61,998 nt of DNA, from assembly GCA_934169925.1 (NCBI GenBank), contig CAKPOO010000008.1, forward strand, positions 1 to 61,998. Direction: 5' to 3'. How positions within the stretch are numbered: position 1 is the first letter of the stretch; every line of letters starts with the position of its first letter. This DNA comes from an uncultured Clostridia bacterium. GTDB taxonomy: Bacteria; Bacillota; Clostridia; TANB77; CAG-465. The notes below the pieces were generated by a model that saw only the letters and a program-made list of their open reading frames with translations, did not search any database and had not been told where the DNA came from. A program made the position numbers and the translations under genes. This document shows positions 45,701-54,026 of the stretch, piece after piece.

Positions 45701-46402
45701 ATGAATTTGAAAGTATTATATGAAGATAACCATATTATTGTTGTAGTAAAACCTGCAGGTATACCAGTTCAAGCAGATAAATCTGGAGATAAGGATATGC
45801 TTACAATAGTAAAAGAATATATAAAAGAGAAATATAACAAACCTGGAAATGTATATCTTGGACTTGTTCATAGACTTGATAGAATGGTTGGTGGAGTTAT
45901 GGTATTTGCTAGAACTTCTAAAGCAGCATCTAGAATTTCTGAATATATAAGGCAAAAAAATGTTAAGAAAAAATATCTTGCAATAGTAAATGGAAAATTA
46001 AATGTATCAAATGAAAAGATAATGTTAAAAAACTATATATATAAAGATGAAAGAAATAACATGAGTAAAATTGTATCAAAAGATAAGAAAAATGCAAAAG
46101 AAGCAATACTAGAATATCAAGTATTAAAAAACATACAATATAAAGGGAAAGAATATTCTTTGGTTGATGTAGATTTGCACACAGGTAGGCATCATCAAAT
46201 TAGGCTTCAGTTTGCAAATATAGGTAACCCTTTATTTGGTGATATGAAATATGGCATAGATGTAAATAAAAAAGGAAATAATATTGCGTTATTTTCATAT
46301 TACTTATCTTTTTATCATCCAACTAAGGATGAATACTTAGAATTTGAATTTAAACCTTATGAGCAAGATAAATTTGACGATATTTGGAGTGAATGTAAAT
46401 AA
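45701..46402 (+). CDS. RluA-family pseudouridine synthase
   Basis: Converts uridine to pseudouridine in rRNA or tRNA. The catalytic motif HRLD (57-60, Asp60) followed by GGVMVFARTSKAA is diagnostic, and TGRHHQIRLQ is the second conserved motif. There is no N-terminal S4 domain; at 233 residues it is the short single-domain type. The target base cannot be told. Its stop overlaps the prfB ATG (TAATG), so translation is coupled. Confidence 0.9.
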   Translation: MNLKVLYEDNHIIVVVKPAGIPVQADKSGDKDMLTIVKEYIKEKYNKPGNVYLGLVHRLDRMVGGVMVFARTSKAASRISEYIRQKNVKKKYLAIVNGKLNVSNEKIMLKNYIYKDERNNMSKIVSKDKKNAKEAILEYQVLKNIQYKGKEYSLVDVDLHTGRHHQIRLQFANIGNPLFGDMKYGIDVNKKGNNIALFSYYLSFYHPTKDEYLEFEFKPYEQDKFDDIWSECK

Positions 46403-47508
46403 TGGATTTTGAAGAACTTAATTTAAAATTAAATGATATTAAACAAAAGATAAAGATATTAAAAGAAACTATAAAAATAGATGAAAAAGAAAGTACACTT
46501 AAATCTTTAGAAGATAAAACTATGCAAGATGGATTTTGGAGTGATTCTAAATTACAAGAAGAAGTTTTAGGTAAAATTAAGTATATAAAAGATGAACAAG
46601 AAAAATTTGCAAATCTTGAAAAAAATTTTGAAGATGCAAAGGCATATTATGATTTAGCAAGGGAACTTATTGATATAGAAAGTTATAACGAATCTAATAA
46701 ATTGTGTAAAAGTTTATTAGAAAAAATTGAAAAAATGGAGATTAGTACACTCTTAAATGGAGAATATGATAACTTAAATGCGATTATAACAATTCATCCA
46801 GGAGCTGGTGGTACAGAATCTCAAGATTGGGCTTTAATGCTATATAGAATGTATACAAGATGGTGTGAGAGGAATTCTTATTCTACTGAAGTTCTTGATT
46901 TTCAAGATGGAGATGAAGCAGGAATAAAATCTGTATCTTTTATTGTTAAAGGAAATAATGCTTTTGGGTATTTAAAATCTGAAAATGGAGTTCATAGACT
47001 TGTTAGAATATCTCCATTTGATGCAAATTCAAGAAGACATACATCATTTGCAGCAGTTGAGGTTATGCCAGAAATTTCTGATAAGATAGACATTCAAATA
47101 AATCCAGAGGATATAAAAATGGATGTATATAGAGCAAGTGGTGCAGGAGGACAACATGTAAATAAAACATCTTCTGCAGTAAGACTTACATATATTCCAA
47201 CAGGTACTATAGTAACTTGCCAAACTGAAAGATCACAACTTCAAAATAGAGAATATGCAATGAAAATGTTAAAGTCTAAACTTTATCAATTAGAAAGAAA
47301 AAAACATCAAGATAAGATGAATAATATAAAAGGGATAGAATCTGATATTGCATGGGGAAATCAAATAAGATCATATGTATTTTGTCCGTATACATTAGTA
47401 AAAGATCATAGAACAAATTTTGAAACAGGAAATGTTCAAGCAGTTATGGATGGCAAGATAGATGATTTTATATATGAGTATTTGAAATTTTTAAGTAAAA
47501 ATAATTAG
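46402..47508 (+). CDS. prfB: Peptide chain release factor 2
   Basis: RF2 releases peptides at UGA and UAA. SPF (204-206) is the RF2 stop-codon discriminator and GGQ (249-251) the catalytic motif. 368 residues is full length. Most RF2 genes carry a programmed +1 frameshift near codon 25; here the frame is open through that region (KETIKIDEKES) with no in-frame UGA, so the autoregulatory site is absent. It overlaps the upstream gene by one base and is followed by the tRNA-Met terminator region. Confidence 0.95.
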   Translation: MDFEELNLKLNDIKQKIKILKETIKIDEKESTLKSLEDKTMQDGFWSDSKLQEEVLGKIKYIKDEQEKFANLEKNFEDAKAYYDLARELIDIESYNESNKLCKSLLEKIEKMEISTLLNGEYDNLNAIITIHPGAGGTESQDWALMLYRMYTRWCERNSYSTEVLDFQDGDEAGIKSVSFIVKGNNAFGYLKSENGVHRLVRISPFDANSRRHTSFAAVEVMPEISDKIDIQINPEDIKMDVYRASGAGGQHVNKTSSAVRLTYIPTGTIVTCQTERSQLQNREYAMKMLKSKLYQLERKKHQDKMNNIKGIESDIAWGNQIRSYVFCPYTLVKDHRTNFETGNVQAVMDGKIDDFIYEYLKFLSKNN

Positions 47509-47582
47509 TAAGAATAAAGAATAAAAATAGAAACAAAAATAAAAAATAGAGTAATAAAAAATTATGATTAATAATATAATAT

Positions 47583-47614
47583 AAAAAAATAAACCACTGA
47601 TTTAATCAGTGGTT
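47583..47614 (-). terminator. Terminator of tRNA-Met (may also serve prfB)
   Basis: AACCACTGA (47592-47600) pairs with TCAGTGGTT (47606-47614). On the minus strand the stem is followed by a T-run directly after the tRNA; on the plus strand the tail is weaker. Confidence 0.75.
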
Positions 47615-47618
47615 GTTT

Positions 47619-47695
47619 TGGTAGCGGCAATAGGAGTCGAACCTATGACCTTTCGGGTATGAACCGAACGCTCTAGCCAACTAAGCTATGCCGCC
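47619..47695 (-). tRNA. tRNA-Met (CAT), elongator
   Basis: Read on the minus strand the 77-nt gene has acceptor GGCGGCA paired with TGCCGCT, the anticodon loop TTCATAC between TTCGG and CCGAA, a GGTTCGACTCC T arm and an encoded CCA. GGCGG at the 5' end and CCGCTACCA at the 3' end are typical of elongator tRNA-Met; a C1:A72 mismatch is absent, which excludes the initiator. The CAU anticodon could in principle be tRNA-Ile2 (lysidine-modified), but the acceptor ends fit Met. Confidence 0.93.
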
Positions 47696-47712
47696 ATCAA
47701 TTGACAAAAAAG

Positions 47713-47741
47713 ATTATATACTAAAAATAAGCTTATGTCAA
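47713..47741 (-). promoter_or_regulatory. Promoter of tRNA-Met
   Basis: On the minus strand: -35 TTGACA (47741-47736), 17 bp, -10 TATAAT (47718-47713), both consensus. Confidence 0.85.
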
Positions 47742-47747
47742 TAGATT

Positions 47748-48614
47748 TTATACAAATAAATTAAAGATATTTAATAAAATTCCACATAAAGAACCAATTA
47801 AATATACAATTGAAAGTATTTTTAAGTTTTCTTTTACATTTTTATTTACTTCAAATAGTACGACAATACCAACACCTGCAGCACTTACAAGCCCACTAAC
47901 TAAAGAGGCAAAAGATAAACTTCCTGATATATATAACTCTGTAATTAAAACAGAAGATGCACAATTTGGTATAAGTCCAATTAAAGATGCAATAAATGGT
48001 TGGAAAATTGAACCACTTAATAATAATTTTTTTAGTAATTCATCGCCAAGTAAATGTATTATTGTATTTAGTATAAAAGAAACAATTAATATAAATACAA
48101 AAATTTTAAGTGAGTGTTTTATAACTGATAACCAAATTGGTTTTTTATCACACTGACAATCGTTACAAATGTCATGATGTATGTGCTCATGATAATCATT
48201 TTCTAAAGTTTTGTTTTTGTTTATTTTTCTTAGTATAAGATCAATTAAAAATCCAGCAATAAAACCTATAGAAAATTTTACTAAAAGTAAAATTATAAGC
48301 TCTTTATATAACTCTGGATGTGAAATCATAACAGGAATTGCTTCATCTGATGTTGAAAGATAAACAGATATTAATGTACCAAGTGATATAATTCTTCCTG
48401 CATAAAAATTAGAAGCAGTAACAGAAAAACCACATTGTGGTACAATTCCGAGTAAAGATCCAAGAAGTGGACCAAACTTACCAGATTTTGCTAAAATATG
48501 TTCCATCTTTTTTGATGATTTATGTTCAATTAATTCAATTATTACATATGATAAGATTAAAAAAGGTAAAAGTTTTATTGAATCAATTAATGTATCTAAA
48601 ATTACATCACGCAT
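47748..48614 (-). CDS. ArsP_2-type heavy-metal/arsenic permease
   Basis: A polytopic protein (288 residues, about eight to ten helices) with two related halves, each with a P-x-CG/P-NC signature: GIVPQCGFSV in the first and GLIPNCASSV in the second. That repeat and the central His/Cys-rich loop (HEHIHHDICNDCQC) match the putative manganese/arsenic efflux family (PF11449). The loop may bind metal. The ATG at 48614 follows GGAGG by eight bases; an upstream TTG would overlap that site. Substrate is unproven. Confidence 0.8.
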   Translation of the reverse strand: MRDVILDTLIDSIKLLPFLILSYVIIELIEHKSSKKMEHILAKSGKFGPLLGSLLGIVPQCGFSVTASNFYAGRIISLGTLISVYLSTSDEAIPVMISHPELYKELIILLLVKFSIGFIAGFLIDLILRKINKNKTLENDYHEHIHHDICNDCQCDKKPIWLSVIKHSLKIFVFILIVSFILNTIIHLLGDELLKKLLLSGSIFQPFIASLIGLIPNCASSVLITELYISGSLSFASLVSGLVSAAGVGIVVLFEVNKNVKENLKILSIVYLIGSLCGILLNIFNLFV

Positions 48615-48711
48615 ATATATTTCCTCCAATCATGTAACAAAAATTATACAATAAATTCTAAAATTAGTCAATAAATTAAAGAAAGTAAACTTAAAAGTTT
48701 ACATATTTTTC

Positions 48712-48740
48712 TTGACAAAAAGATTTTGAAAGTATATAAT
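48712..48740 (+). promoter_or_regulatory. Promoter of the HAD gene
   Basis: Consensus -35 TTGACA (48712-48717), 17 bp, consensus -10 TATAAT (48735-48740). Confidence 0.85.
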
Positions 48741-48799
48741 ATATGCTACGTTGTAATATTATATTATTTATTAATTAATAAAAAAGGAGAGTGTTGTCT

Positions 48800-49480
48800 A
48801 TGAGAAAAAAAGAAAACATAAAGTACATAATTTTTGATTTGGATAATACCCTAATTGAGCATGACTTCTCAAATGAAACCGAAGTTCTTTGCAACATGAT
48901 GGGTATACCTTATTCTAAAGAATTTGAAGAACAGTTTATGTATTTCATGACCAATTATTCAGATTTCTTTACAGATTGCAAGCTTACAAAAAAGTTGTAT
49001 GCAGATATGTTAACAAGTAAGATACCTTACCTTTTAGAATATGGTAAAGATGGTACAGATTTGTTAAAGGCAATAAGTACTAATGATACAATTGTTAAAA
49101 GAAATGATTTTAAAGATCTTTTAAGAGTTGTAGCAGAGTCTGGGTATAAAATTCTTGCATTTACTGACTGGTTTGCAGATGAGCAATCACAAAAGTTAAA
49201 GCAACTTGGATACTATGAGTACTTTTCTAAAGTCTATGGCTGGGATAATTCTTTTTGTAAGGCAGATGTTAGATCAATGGATAAGATATTAAAGAAAGAT
49301 AAGAATAATTATCTGTTTATAGGGGATAGTTTAGTCCATGATATTGCTCTTGCAAATAAGGTAGGAATAGAGTCTATCTGGTATAATGAAATGGGGAAAA
49401 AGATAAGAAATAAAGAGGAAAAGAAAATTTCTCCAAGTTATACAGTTTATAGGTTAGAGTCTATATTATCAATTATTTAA
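48800..49480 (+). CDS. HAD-superfamily hydrolase
   Basis: Phosphatase-like fold with motif I FDLDNTL (Asp13, Asp15), motif II around FTDW, and motif IV GDSLVHDI, a full HAD set. The helical cap between motifs I and II (about residues 20-100) fits the pyrimidine-5'-nucleotidase/YjjG group, but the substrate is open. The ATG at 48800 follows AAGGAGA; a GTG at 48791 directly abuts that site. It is a single-gene unit with consensus promoter and terminator. Confidence 0.85.
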   Translation: MRKKENIKYIIFDLDNTLIEHDFSNETEVLCNMMGIPYSKEFEEQFMYFMTNYSDFFTDCKLTKKLYADMLTSKIPYLLEYGKDGTDLLKAISTNDTIVKRNDFKDLLRVVAESGYKILAFTDWFADEQSQKLKQLGYYEYFSKVYGWDNSFCKADVRSMDKILKKDKNNYLFIGDSLVHDIALANKVGIESIWYNEMGKKIRNKEEKKISPSYTVYRLESILSII

Positions 49481-49500
49481 TTAATACTTTAATTATGAAA

Positions 49501-49541
49501 AAATGAAGAAGTGGCGATTTGCTGCTTCTTCATTTTTTATA
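49501..49541 (+). terminator. Rho-independent terminator after the HAD gene
   Basis: AAATGAAGAAG (49501-49511) pairs with CTTCTTCATTT (49525-49535), then T. Confidence 0.8.
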
Positions 49542-49571
49542 CTATATAAAAAATATAAAATAAAATTGCAT

Positions 49572-49593
49572 AAAAAAAGAGGCCAGATGCCTC
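49572..49593 (-). terminator. Terminator of tRNA-fMet
   Basis: On the minus strand, GAGGC, a five-base loop and GCCTC are followed by seven T, six bases after the tRNA end. Confidence 0.85.
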
Positions 49594-49598
49594 AAGTG

Positions 49599-49674
49599 TG
49601 GTTGCGGGAACAAGACTCGAACTTGTGACCTTCGGGTTATGAGCCCGACGAGCTGCCAACTGCTCTATCCCGCG
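49599..49674 (-). tRNA. tRNA-fMet (CAT), initiator
   Basis: The 76-nt gene has CAT in the anticodon loop CTCATAA, three consecutive G-C pairs in the anticodon stem (GGG/CCC) and an unpaired C1:A72 at the acceptor end (CGCGGGA with TCCCGCA), the two hallmarks of bacterial initiator tRNA. CCA is encoded. Confidence 0.95.
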
Positions 49675-49689
49675 ATATGTAACAATACA

Positions 49690-49718
49690 AGTATAGTACT
49701 TTTTTTATAATATGTCAA
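49690..49718 (-). promoter_or_regulatory. Promoter of tRNA-fMet
   Basis: On the minus strand: -35 TTGACA (49718-49713), 17 bp, -10 TATACT (49695-49690). Confidence 0.75.
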
Positions 49719-49861
49719 CATTTTTTTGTAAATTTTTTTCATATTATATAAATTTATGTACTTTTTTATTATTATATGCAAAAGTATACAAATTATGATA
49801 TTAAAATATAATAAAAAAATAAAGAATATACGATAAAAGTAAAATAAAAATAAAATAAAAT

Positions 49862-49907
49862 AAAAAAAGAGACTAAGGAGTGTATTAACTTTCAAAGTCT
49901 CTTTTTT
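49862..49907 (-). terminator. Terminator of the 49920 gene
   Basis: AAAAAAGAGACT pairs with AGTCTCTTTTTT; on the minus strand it ends in a T-run. Confidence 0.75.
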
Positions 49908-49919
49908 AGATAGCATTAT

Positions 49920-50561
49920 TTAAGAAAATTCAAGTTTTCTTTTTTCGAGGTCTGCAAACATATCATAATCACGATCTGCTTTTTTCATAATGGCAGAAGC
50001 AGTAAAATATCCTCCAAATATGGCAAGAATAAGAATAAATATTGCAAGAAGTATAATTAAAGTATTGTCTTTTTTCTTACCTTTACCACCAAAAAGAGTG
50101 TTACAGATTCTTCCAAAAGCACTTGGCACGTTTCTAGCTGCATTTACTGTATTATGAATCTGGGCAAAAGAATTCCAACCAGCAGTTAAGCCATTAGCAA
50201 TAGTTTTTCGTTTCCAAAAAGTTTTTAAACTACGAATCCAGATGTAAAAGCCTGTTGGAATTATAGTTACAACGCTAAAAATGTAAATCAAATCTAGTGC
50301 TAATTGTTCAAACATTAAGATTGTGTCATTATCTACTTTTGCAAGTTGTAACAAAATAGGAGAAATTAGGAGTAAAATGTAACCATAAACCATAGTAAAG
50401 CCTGCTATTGCCATGATATATCCAATTACAATAGAAACTCTAAAGCTACCACCTACTACCTTTGATTCTGACCAGTACCGGCCGACATAACTTGCGTTTG
50501 CCCATGAAATAATAAAATTAAGAGCAAGCATAAACATTAATAATAATACTTTCATAAACAT
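49920..50561 (-). CDS. Polytopic membrane protein of unknown function, 213 aa
   Basis: About four membrane helices: near residues 3-22 (LLLMFMLALNFIISWA), 42-70, 83-110, and 165-190 (IILLAIFILILAIFGGYF). A soluble stretch with basic GGKGKKKD precedes the last helix. No family recognised. The start is one of two ATGs (50561 or 50555) behind AAAGGA; the GTG at 50582 lies upstream of that site. Single-gene unit with its own promoter and terminator. Confidence 0.6.
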   Translation of the reverse strand: MFMKVLLLMFMLALNFIISWANASYVGRYWSESKVVGGSFRVSIVIGYIMAIAGFTMVYGYILLLISPILLQLAKVDNDTILMFEQLALDLIYIFSVVTIIPTGFYIWIRSLKTFWKRKTIANGLTAGWNSFAQIHNTVNAARNVPSAFGRICNTLFGGKGKKKDNTLIILLAIFILILAIFGGYFTASAIMKKADRDYDMFADLEKRKLEFS

Positions 50562-50617
50562 TTTTTCCTTTCTTTTTAGCACTTAATTATGTGCTATTAT
50601 AAATTTTTTATGTTTCT

Positions 50618-50646
50618 ATTATAGTATAAAATAGGGGTAATTTCAA
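50618..50646 (-). promoter_or_regulatory. Promoter of the 49920 gene
   Basis: On the minus strand: -35 TTGAAA (50646-50641), 17 bp, -10 TATAAT (50623-50618). It is back to back with the plus-strand promoter at 50651. Confidence 0.7.
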
Positions 50647-50650
50647 TATA

Positions 50651-50679
50651 TTGACAATAATTATGTTATTTGGTATAAA
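50651..50679 (+). promoter_or_regulatory. Promoter of the 50712 gene
   Basis: -35 TTGACA (50651-50656), 17 bp, -10 TATAAA (50674-50679). Confidence 0.75.
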
Positions 50680-50711
50680 TTATAAGTGGAGATAAAAAGG
50701 AGAGATATATA

Positions 50712-51344
50712 ATGAAAATAGCTTTGATAAATGAAAATAGTCAAGCTTCAAAAAATAGTATAATTTATGAAGCTTTAGAAAAGGTAGCAAAAAAATATGG
50801 ACATGAAGTATTAAATTTTGGAATGTATGGAAAAGAAAATGAAGAATCTTTAACATATGTACAAGCTGGATTAATGGCAGCAATTTTATTAAATTCAAAA
50901 GCAGTTGACTTTGTTGTAACAGGATGTGGAACAGGAGAAGGTGCAATGCTTGCTTTAAATAGTTTTCCAAATGTTTTATGTGGACATGTTGTAGATCCAG
51001 TAGATGCATATATGTTTTCACAAATAAATAACGGAAATGCAATTGCAATACCTTTTGCAAAAGGCTTTGGTTGGGGAAGTGAATTACAGCTTGAATATAT
51101 TTTTGATAAATTATTTTGTGAAACTCCAGGAAATGGTTATCCAAAAGAAAGAGTAGTTCCTGAACAACGAAATAAAAAAATATTGGATGAAGTAAAAAAA
51201 GTAACACATCAAGATATAATGTACATTTTAGGGAATATTGATAGAGATTTATTAAAAGGTGTTTTAGATTCAGAGGGATTTAAAAAGTATTTTTATGATA
51301 ATTCAAAAGATGAAAAAATTAGCGAATACTTAAAAAATATATAA
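50712..51344 (+). CDS. RpiB/LacA/LacB-family sugar-phosphate isomerase
   Basis: The family interconverts aldose and ketose phosphates (ribose 5-phosphate or galactose 6-phosphate). TGCGTGEG (about residues 76-83) is the active-site loop with the catalytic Cys, and NFGMYG and HVVDPVDAYM are also family-like. At 210 residues it is longer than typical RpiB (about 150), with a C-terminal extension of about 60 residues seen in one subgroup. GGAGA precedes the ATG. Substrate unknown. Confidence 0.82.
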   Translation: MKIALINENSQASKNSIIYEALEKVAKKYGHEVLNFGMYGKENEESLTYVQAGLMAAILLNSKAVDFVVTGCGTGEGAMLALNSFPNVLCGHVVDPVDAYMFSQINNGNAIAIPFAKGFGWGSELQLEYIFDKLFCETPGNGYPKERVVPEQRNKKILDEVKKVTHQDIMYILGNIDRDLLKGVLDSEGFKKYFYDNSKDEKISEYLKNI

Positions 51345-51491
51345 TTTTTTATGTTATTTAATGAGGTTTGGTATGTTTTTTATTATATAGTATATAATTA
51401 ATTATGACATTTTTATTAATTTTATGTTGTTGCATAATCTTCGACATATTTTGCAATAAATGTGTTATATAATGTTTATGGTGGTGCTATT

Positions 51492-51659
51492 ATGAATAAA
51501 TTAAATACTTTGAAAAAGAAGTTGGATTTTTTATTGGAAGATGAATTGTCTTCAAAAGAAAAGTGTGAAGAAATTTTACATATTAGTCAAGAAATTGATA
51601 AGTATATACTAGATGATTTAAAAATCCAAATTGTAAATGAAAAGTGTCTAAAAGAGTAG
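51492..51659 (+). CDS. Spo0E-like aspartyl-phosphate phosphatase peptide, 55 aa
   Basis: Two helices with the Spo0E signature SQEID (S32, Q33, D36) after LKKKLDFLLED. Spo0E proteins remove phosphate from Spo0A and delay sporulation, so this hints at a spore-former lineage. The ATG at 51492 is chosen over an upstream start at 51462 because the family begins just before the first helix; a weak GGTGG site precedes it. Confidence 0.75.
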   Translation: MNKLNTLKKKLDFLLEDELSSKEKCEEILHISQEIDKYILDDLKIQIVNEKCLKE

Positions 51660-51675
51660 AAAAAAGTCTACGAAC

Positions 51676-51720
51676 TGAACTTTGTATGCAAAATATATTG
51701 CATATGAGGTTCATTTTTTT
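51676..51720 (+). terminator. Probable terminator after the Spo0E-like gene
   Basis: TGAAC pairs with GTTCA and TATGCAA with TTGCATA in one long imperfect stem, then seven T. Confidence 0.65.
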
Positions 51721-51729
51721 AGTTACATA

Positions 51730-51758
51730 TTGCTAAAAATATAAAAAAAATATATAAT
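51730..51758 (+). promoter_or_regulatory. Promoter of the TelA/XpaC/VWA operon
   Basis: -35 TTGCTA (51730-51735), 17 bp, consensus -10 TATAAT (51753-51758), about 38 bp before the first start codon. Confidence 0.6.
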
Positions 51759-51796
51759 TATGAGTGTAAATTAACTTTACATTAAGAGGTGATAGA

Positions 51797-53383
51797 TTGA
51801 AAAAATTTAATATTATAATCCCTGTTTTATTTATTATATTAATTTTAGTATTACTTGTAGCATTTTCTGGCACTAGTAATAATGTAATAAATAAAATAGG
51901 TACAAAAGAATTTAATATTATATCTAGTATAGAAAATAAAGATCTAGAAGAAATAATATTATCATATGCAAATAAAAAAGGATATGATGTTAACATAGAA
52001 TATGCTGGTACACTTGATATAATGCAAAAATTGAAAAATGGTGAAAACTATGATGCAGTTTGGATTTCAAATTCAATATGGCTTTATATGTTAGATGATG
52101 AAGTTAGTTTGAAAAATTCAAAATATACAAGTATTAATCCAGTTGTATTTGGAATAACAAAATCAAAAGCTGAAAGCTTAGGTTTTGTTGGAAAAGATGT
52201 ATATACTAAAGATATTTTAGATGCTATATCAAATAAAAATTTAAAATTTAGTATGGCAAATCCTACAAGTACAAATAGTGGTGCTAGTGCATATTTAGGA
52301 CTTTTATCAACTTTTGCTGGAAATCCTGAGGTATTAACCGAAGATATGTTAAATGATGATAATTTAAAAAATCAAGTAAAAACAGTATTTACAGGACTTG
52401 AAAGATCATCAGGCAGCGAAGAATTCTTAGAAGAATTGTTCTTAAATGGTGATTATGAAGCAGTAGTTACATATGAATCTTCTATAATAAACCTAAATCA
52501 AAAATTAATAAGTAGTAACAAAGAACCTTTATACGCTATATATCCAGTTGATGGTGTATCAATATCAGACTCACCATTTGCATATATAGATAATAAAGAT
52601 GATAAAAAAGAAGAAATTTTTAATGATTTGCAATCATATATATTAAGTGATGAAGGGCAAAAATTACTTGAGCGAAAAGGTAGAAGAACTTGGTATGGTG
52701 GAATAAATGAAAATGCTGATAAAACAATATTTAACCCTGATTATGGAATTGATACAACAAAGTATATATCACCAATTAAGTATCCAAGTACAGATGTTAT
52801 AAAAAAAGCATTGAATTTGTATCAAACTGAACTTAGAAAACCAGTTCACGTGGTATTTTGCCTAGATTATTCAGGAAGTATGTATGGAGATGGATATACA
52901 CAGTTAAAAAATGCAATGCAATATATTTTATCAAGTAAAGCTGCAGAAGATTTTATTCAATTTTCTTCAAATGATAAAATAGATATTATACCTTTTAGTA
53001 CTTCTGTAATAGATATTTGGAAAACAGAAGATGGAAGTAAAACAGAAGAATTACTAAAAAATGTAGAAAATTTAGCACCAAGTGGGACTACAGCTTTATA
53101 TCCAGCTGCTAAAAAAGCACTTGAAATACTAAAAGATGAAGATTTTGAAAAGTATAATGTTTCAATTGTACTTATGACAGATGGACAAGCAAATGTTGGA
53201 AAATATAGCGATTTAGTAAAAACATATAATAGTGTAAAAAAAGATATTCCTATTTATTCTATAATGTTTGGATCAGCTGACAAGTCACAGTTAAGTCAGA
53301 TTGCAAACTTAAGTAATGCTAAAATTTTCGATGGAAAAACTGATTTAGTAAAAGCATTTAAAGAAGTTAGAGGATATAATTAA
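51797..53383 (+). CDS. Substrate-binding protein fused to a VWA domain
   Basis: An N-terminal signal-anchor helix (about residues 5-24, no lipobox Cys) is followed by a type 2 periplasmic-binding-like domain (about 35-330; NISSIENKDLEEIILSY, FSMANPTSTNSGASAYLG) and a C-terminal von Willebrand A domain (about 345-528) with a complete MIDAS: DYSGS (D357, S359, S361), the Thr in SGTTALY and the Asp of MTDG (462). Both domains should lie outside the membrane. No permease gene is near. The start is TTG at 51797, after GAGGTGA. It leads a five-gene operon with xpaC, a second binding protein, telA and an AAA+ gene; gaps are 10, -11, 36 and 14 bases. Confidence 0.85.
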   Translation: MKKFNIIIPVLFIILILVLLVAFSGTSNNVINKIGTKEFNIISSIENKDLEEIILSYANKKGYDVNIEYAGTLDIMQKLKNGENYDAVWISNSIWLYMLDDEVSLKNSKYTSINPVVFGITKSKAESLGFVGKDVYTKDILDAISNKNLKFSMANPTSTNSGASAYLGLLSTFAGNPEVLTEDMLNDDNLKNQVKTVFTGLERSSGSEEFLEELFLNGDYEAVVTYESSIINLNQKLISSNKEPLYAIYPVDGVSISDSPFAYIDNKDDKKEEIFNDLQSYILSDEGQKLLERKGRRTWYGGINENADKTIFNPDYGIDTTKYISPIKYPSTDVIKKALNLYQTELRKPVHVVFCLDYSGSMYGDGYTQLKNAMQYILSSKAAEDFIQFSSNDKIDIIPFSTSVIDIWKTEDGSKTEELLKNVENLAPSGTTALYPAAKKALEILKDEDFEKYNVSIVLMTDGQANVGKYSDLVKTYNSVKKDIPIYSIMFGSADKSQLSQIANLSNAKIFDGKTDLVKAFKEVRGYN

Positions 53384-53393
53384 GGAGAAGAAA

Positions 53394-54026
53394 GTGAAAA
53401 ATTCAAGTTTTTTATCTGCAATTGTTGGTGGAGCGTTTTTTGCAGTACCTTATCTTGGATTATCTGTTGGAATAATCCCATCGCTTGCACTAGGAGCAGG
53501 AGCTTTTGGCGCTAGTGAACTTATTTTTAGTGATAAGCGTTATACAAATAAACTTAAAAATAACGACCCTGATTTGTATGAAAAAATTATAACAGCAAAA
53601 GAAACTAATACGCAAATTGCAAAAATGGTATCTTTAATAGAAGATAAAAACATGCAAAATGATTTAATTCAGATTCATGATAGTGTAGAAAAAATAATAT
53701 CAGTAGTTGAAAAGAAACCTGAAAAGTATAAAAAAGTTAAAACTTTTTTTGATTATTATTTACCAGTAACCATTAATATTTTAAGAAAATATGATGAGAT
53801 TGAAAACCAAAGGCTTATAAGTGATGAAAGTAAAGAATTTATGAAATCTACTCAAAATATGGTAAAGAAAATAAACGATTCATTTAAAATGCAACTTTCA
53901 GCTTTATATCAAGATGAAATTATTGATGTTGATGCAGAAATGAAAGTATTTGATTCAATGTTAAAATCTGAAGGCTTAGATGATAATAGCATAAAAGTAA
54001 AAAGGGAGGAAGAAAATGAAGAATAA
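53394..54026 (+). CDS. XpaC-family protein
   Basis: The XpaC family (5-bromo-4-chloroindolyl phosphate hydrolysis protein, PF10112) is recognised by FFDYYLPVTINILRKYDEI and by DVDAEMKVFDSMLKSEGL near the end. A hydrophobic hairpin at about residues 8-40 puts it in the membrane with the helical part in the cytoplasm. The enzyme name is historical; true activity is unknown. It often neighbours telA, as here. The start is GTG at 53394, six bases after AAGGAG. It overlaps the next gene by 11 bases. Confidence 0.85.
   Translation: MKNSSFLSAIVGGAFFAVPYLGLSVGIIPSLALGAGAFGASELIFSDKRYTNKLKNNDPDLYEKIITAKETNTQIAKMVSLIEDKNMQNDLIQIHDSVEKIISVVEKKPEKYKKVKTFFDYYLPVTINILRKYDEIENQRLISDESKEFMKSTQNMVKKINDSFKMQLSALYQDEIIDVDAEMKVFDSMLKSEGLDDNSIKVKREEENEE

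Noticed and set aside
49665..49916. Minus-strand open frame of 83 aa
   Set aside because: It overlaps the tRNA-fMet gene, its promoter and a terminator and consists of Phe/Ile/Leu/Lys codons typical of AT-rich non-coding DNA.
50680..51207. Minus-strand open frame of 175 aa opposite the RpiB-like gene
   Set aside because: His/Leu-rich shadow of a well-supported plus-strand gene.
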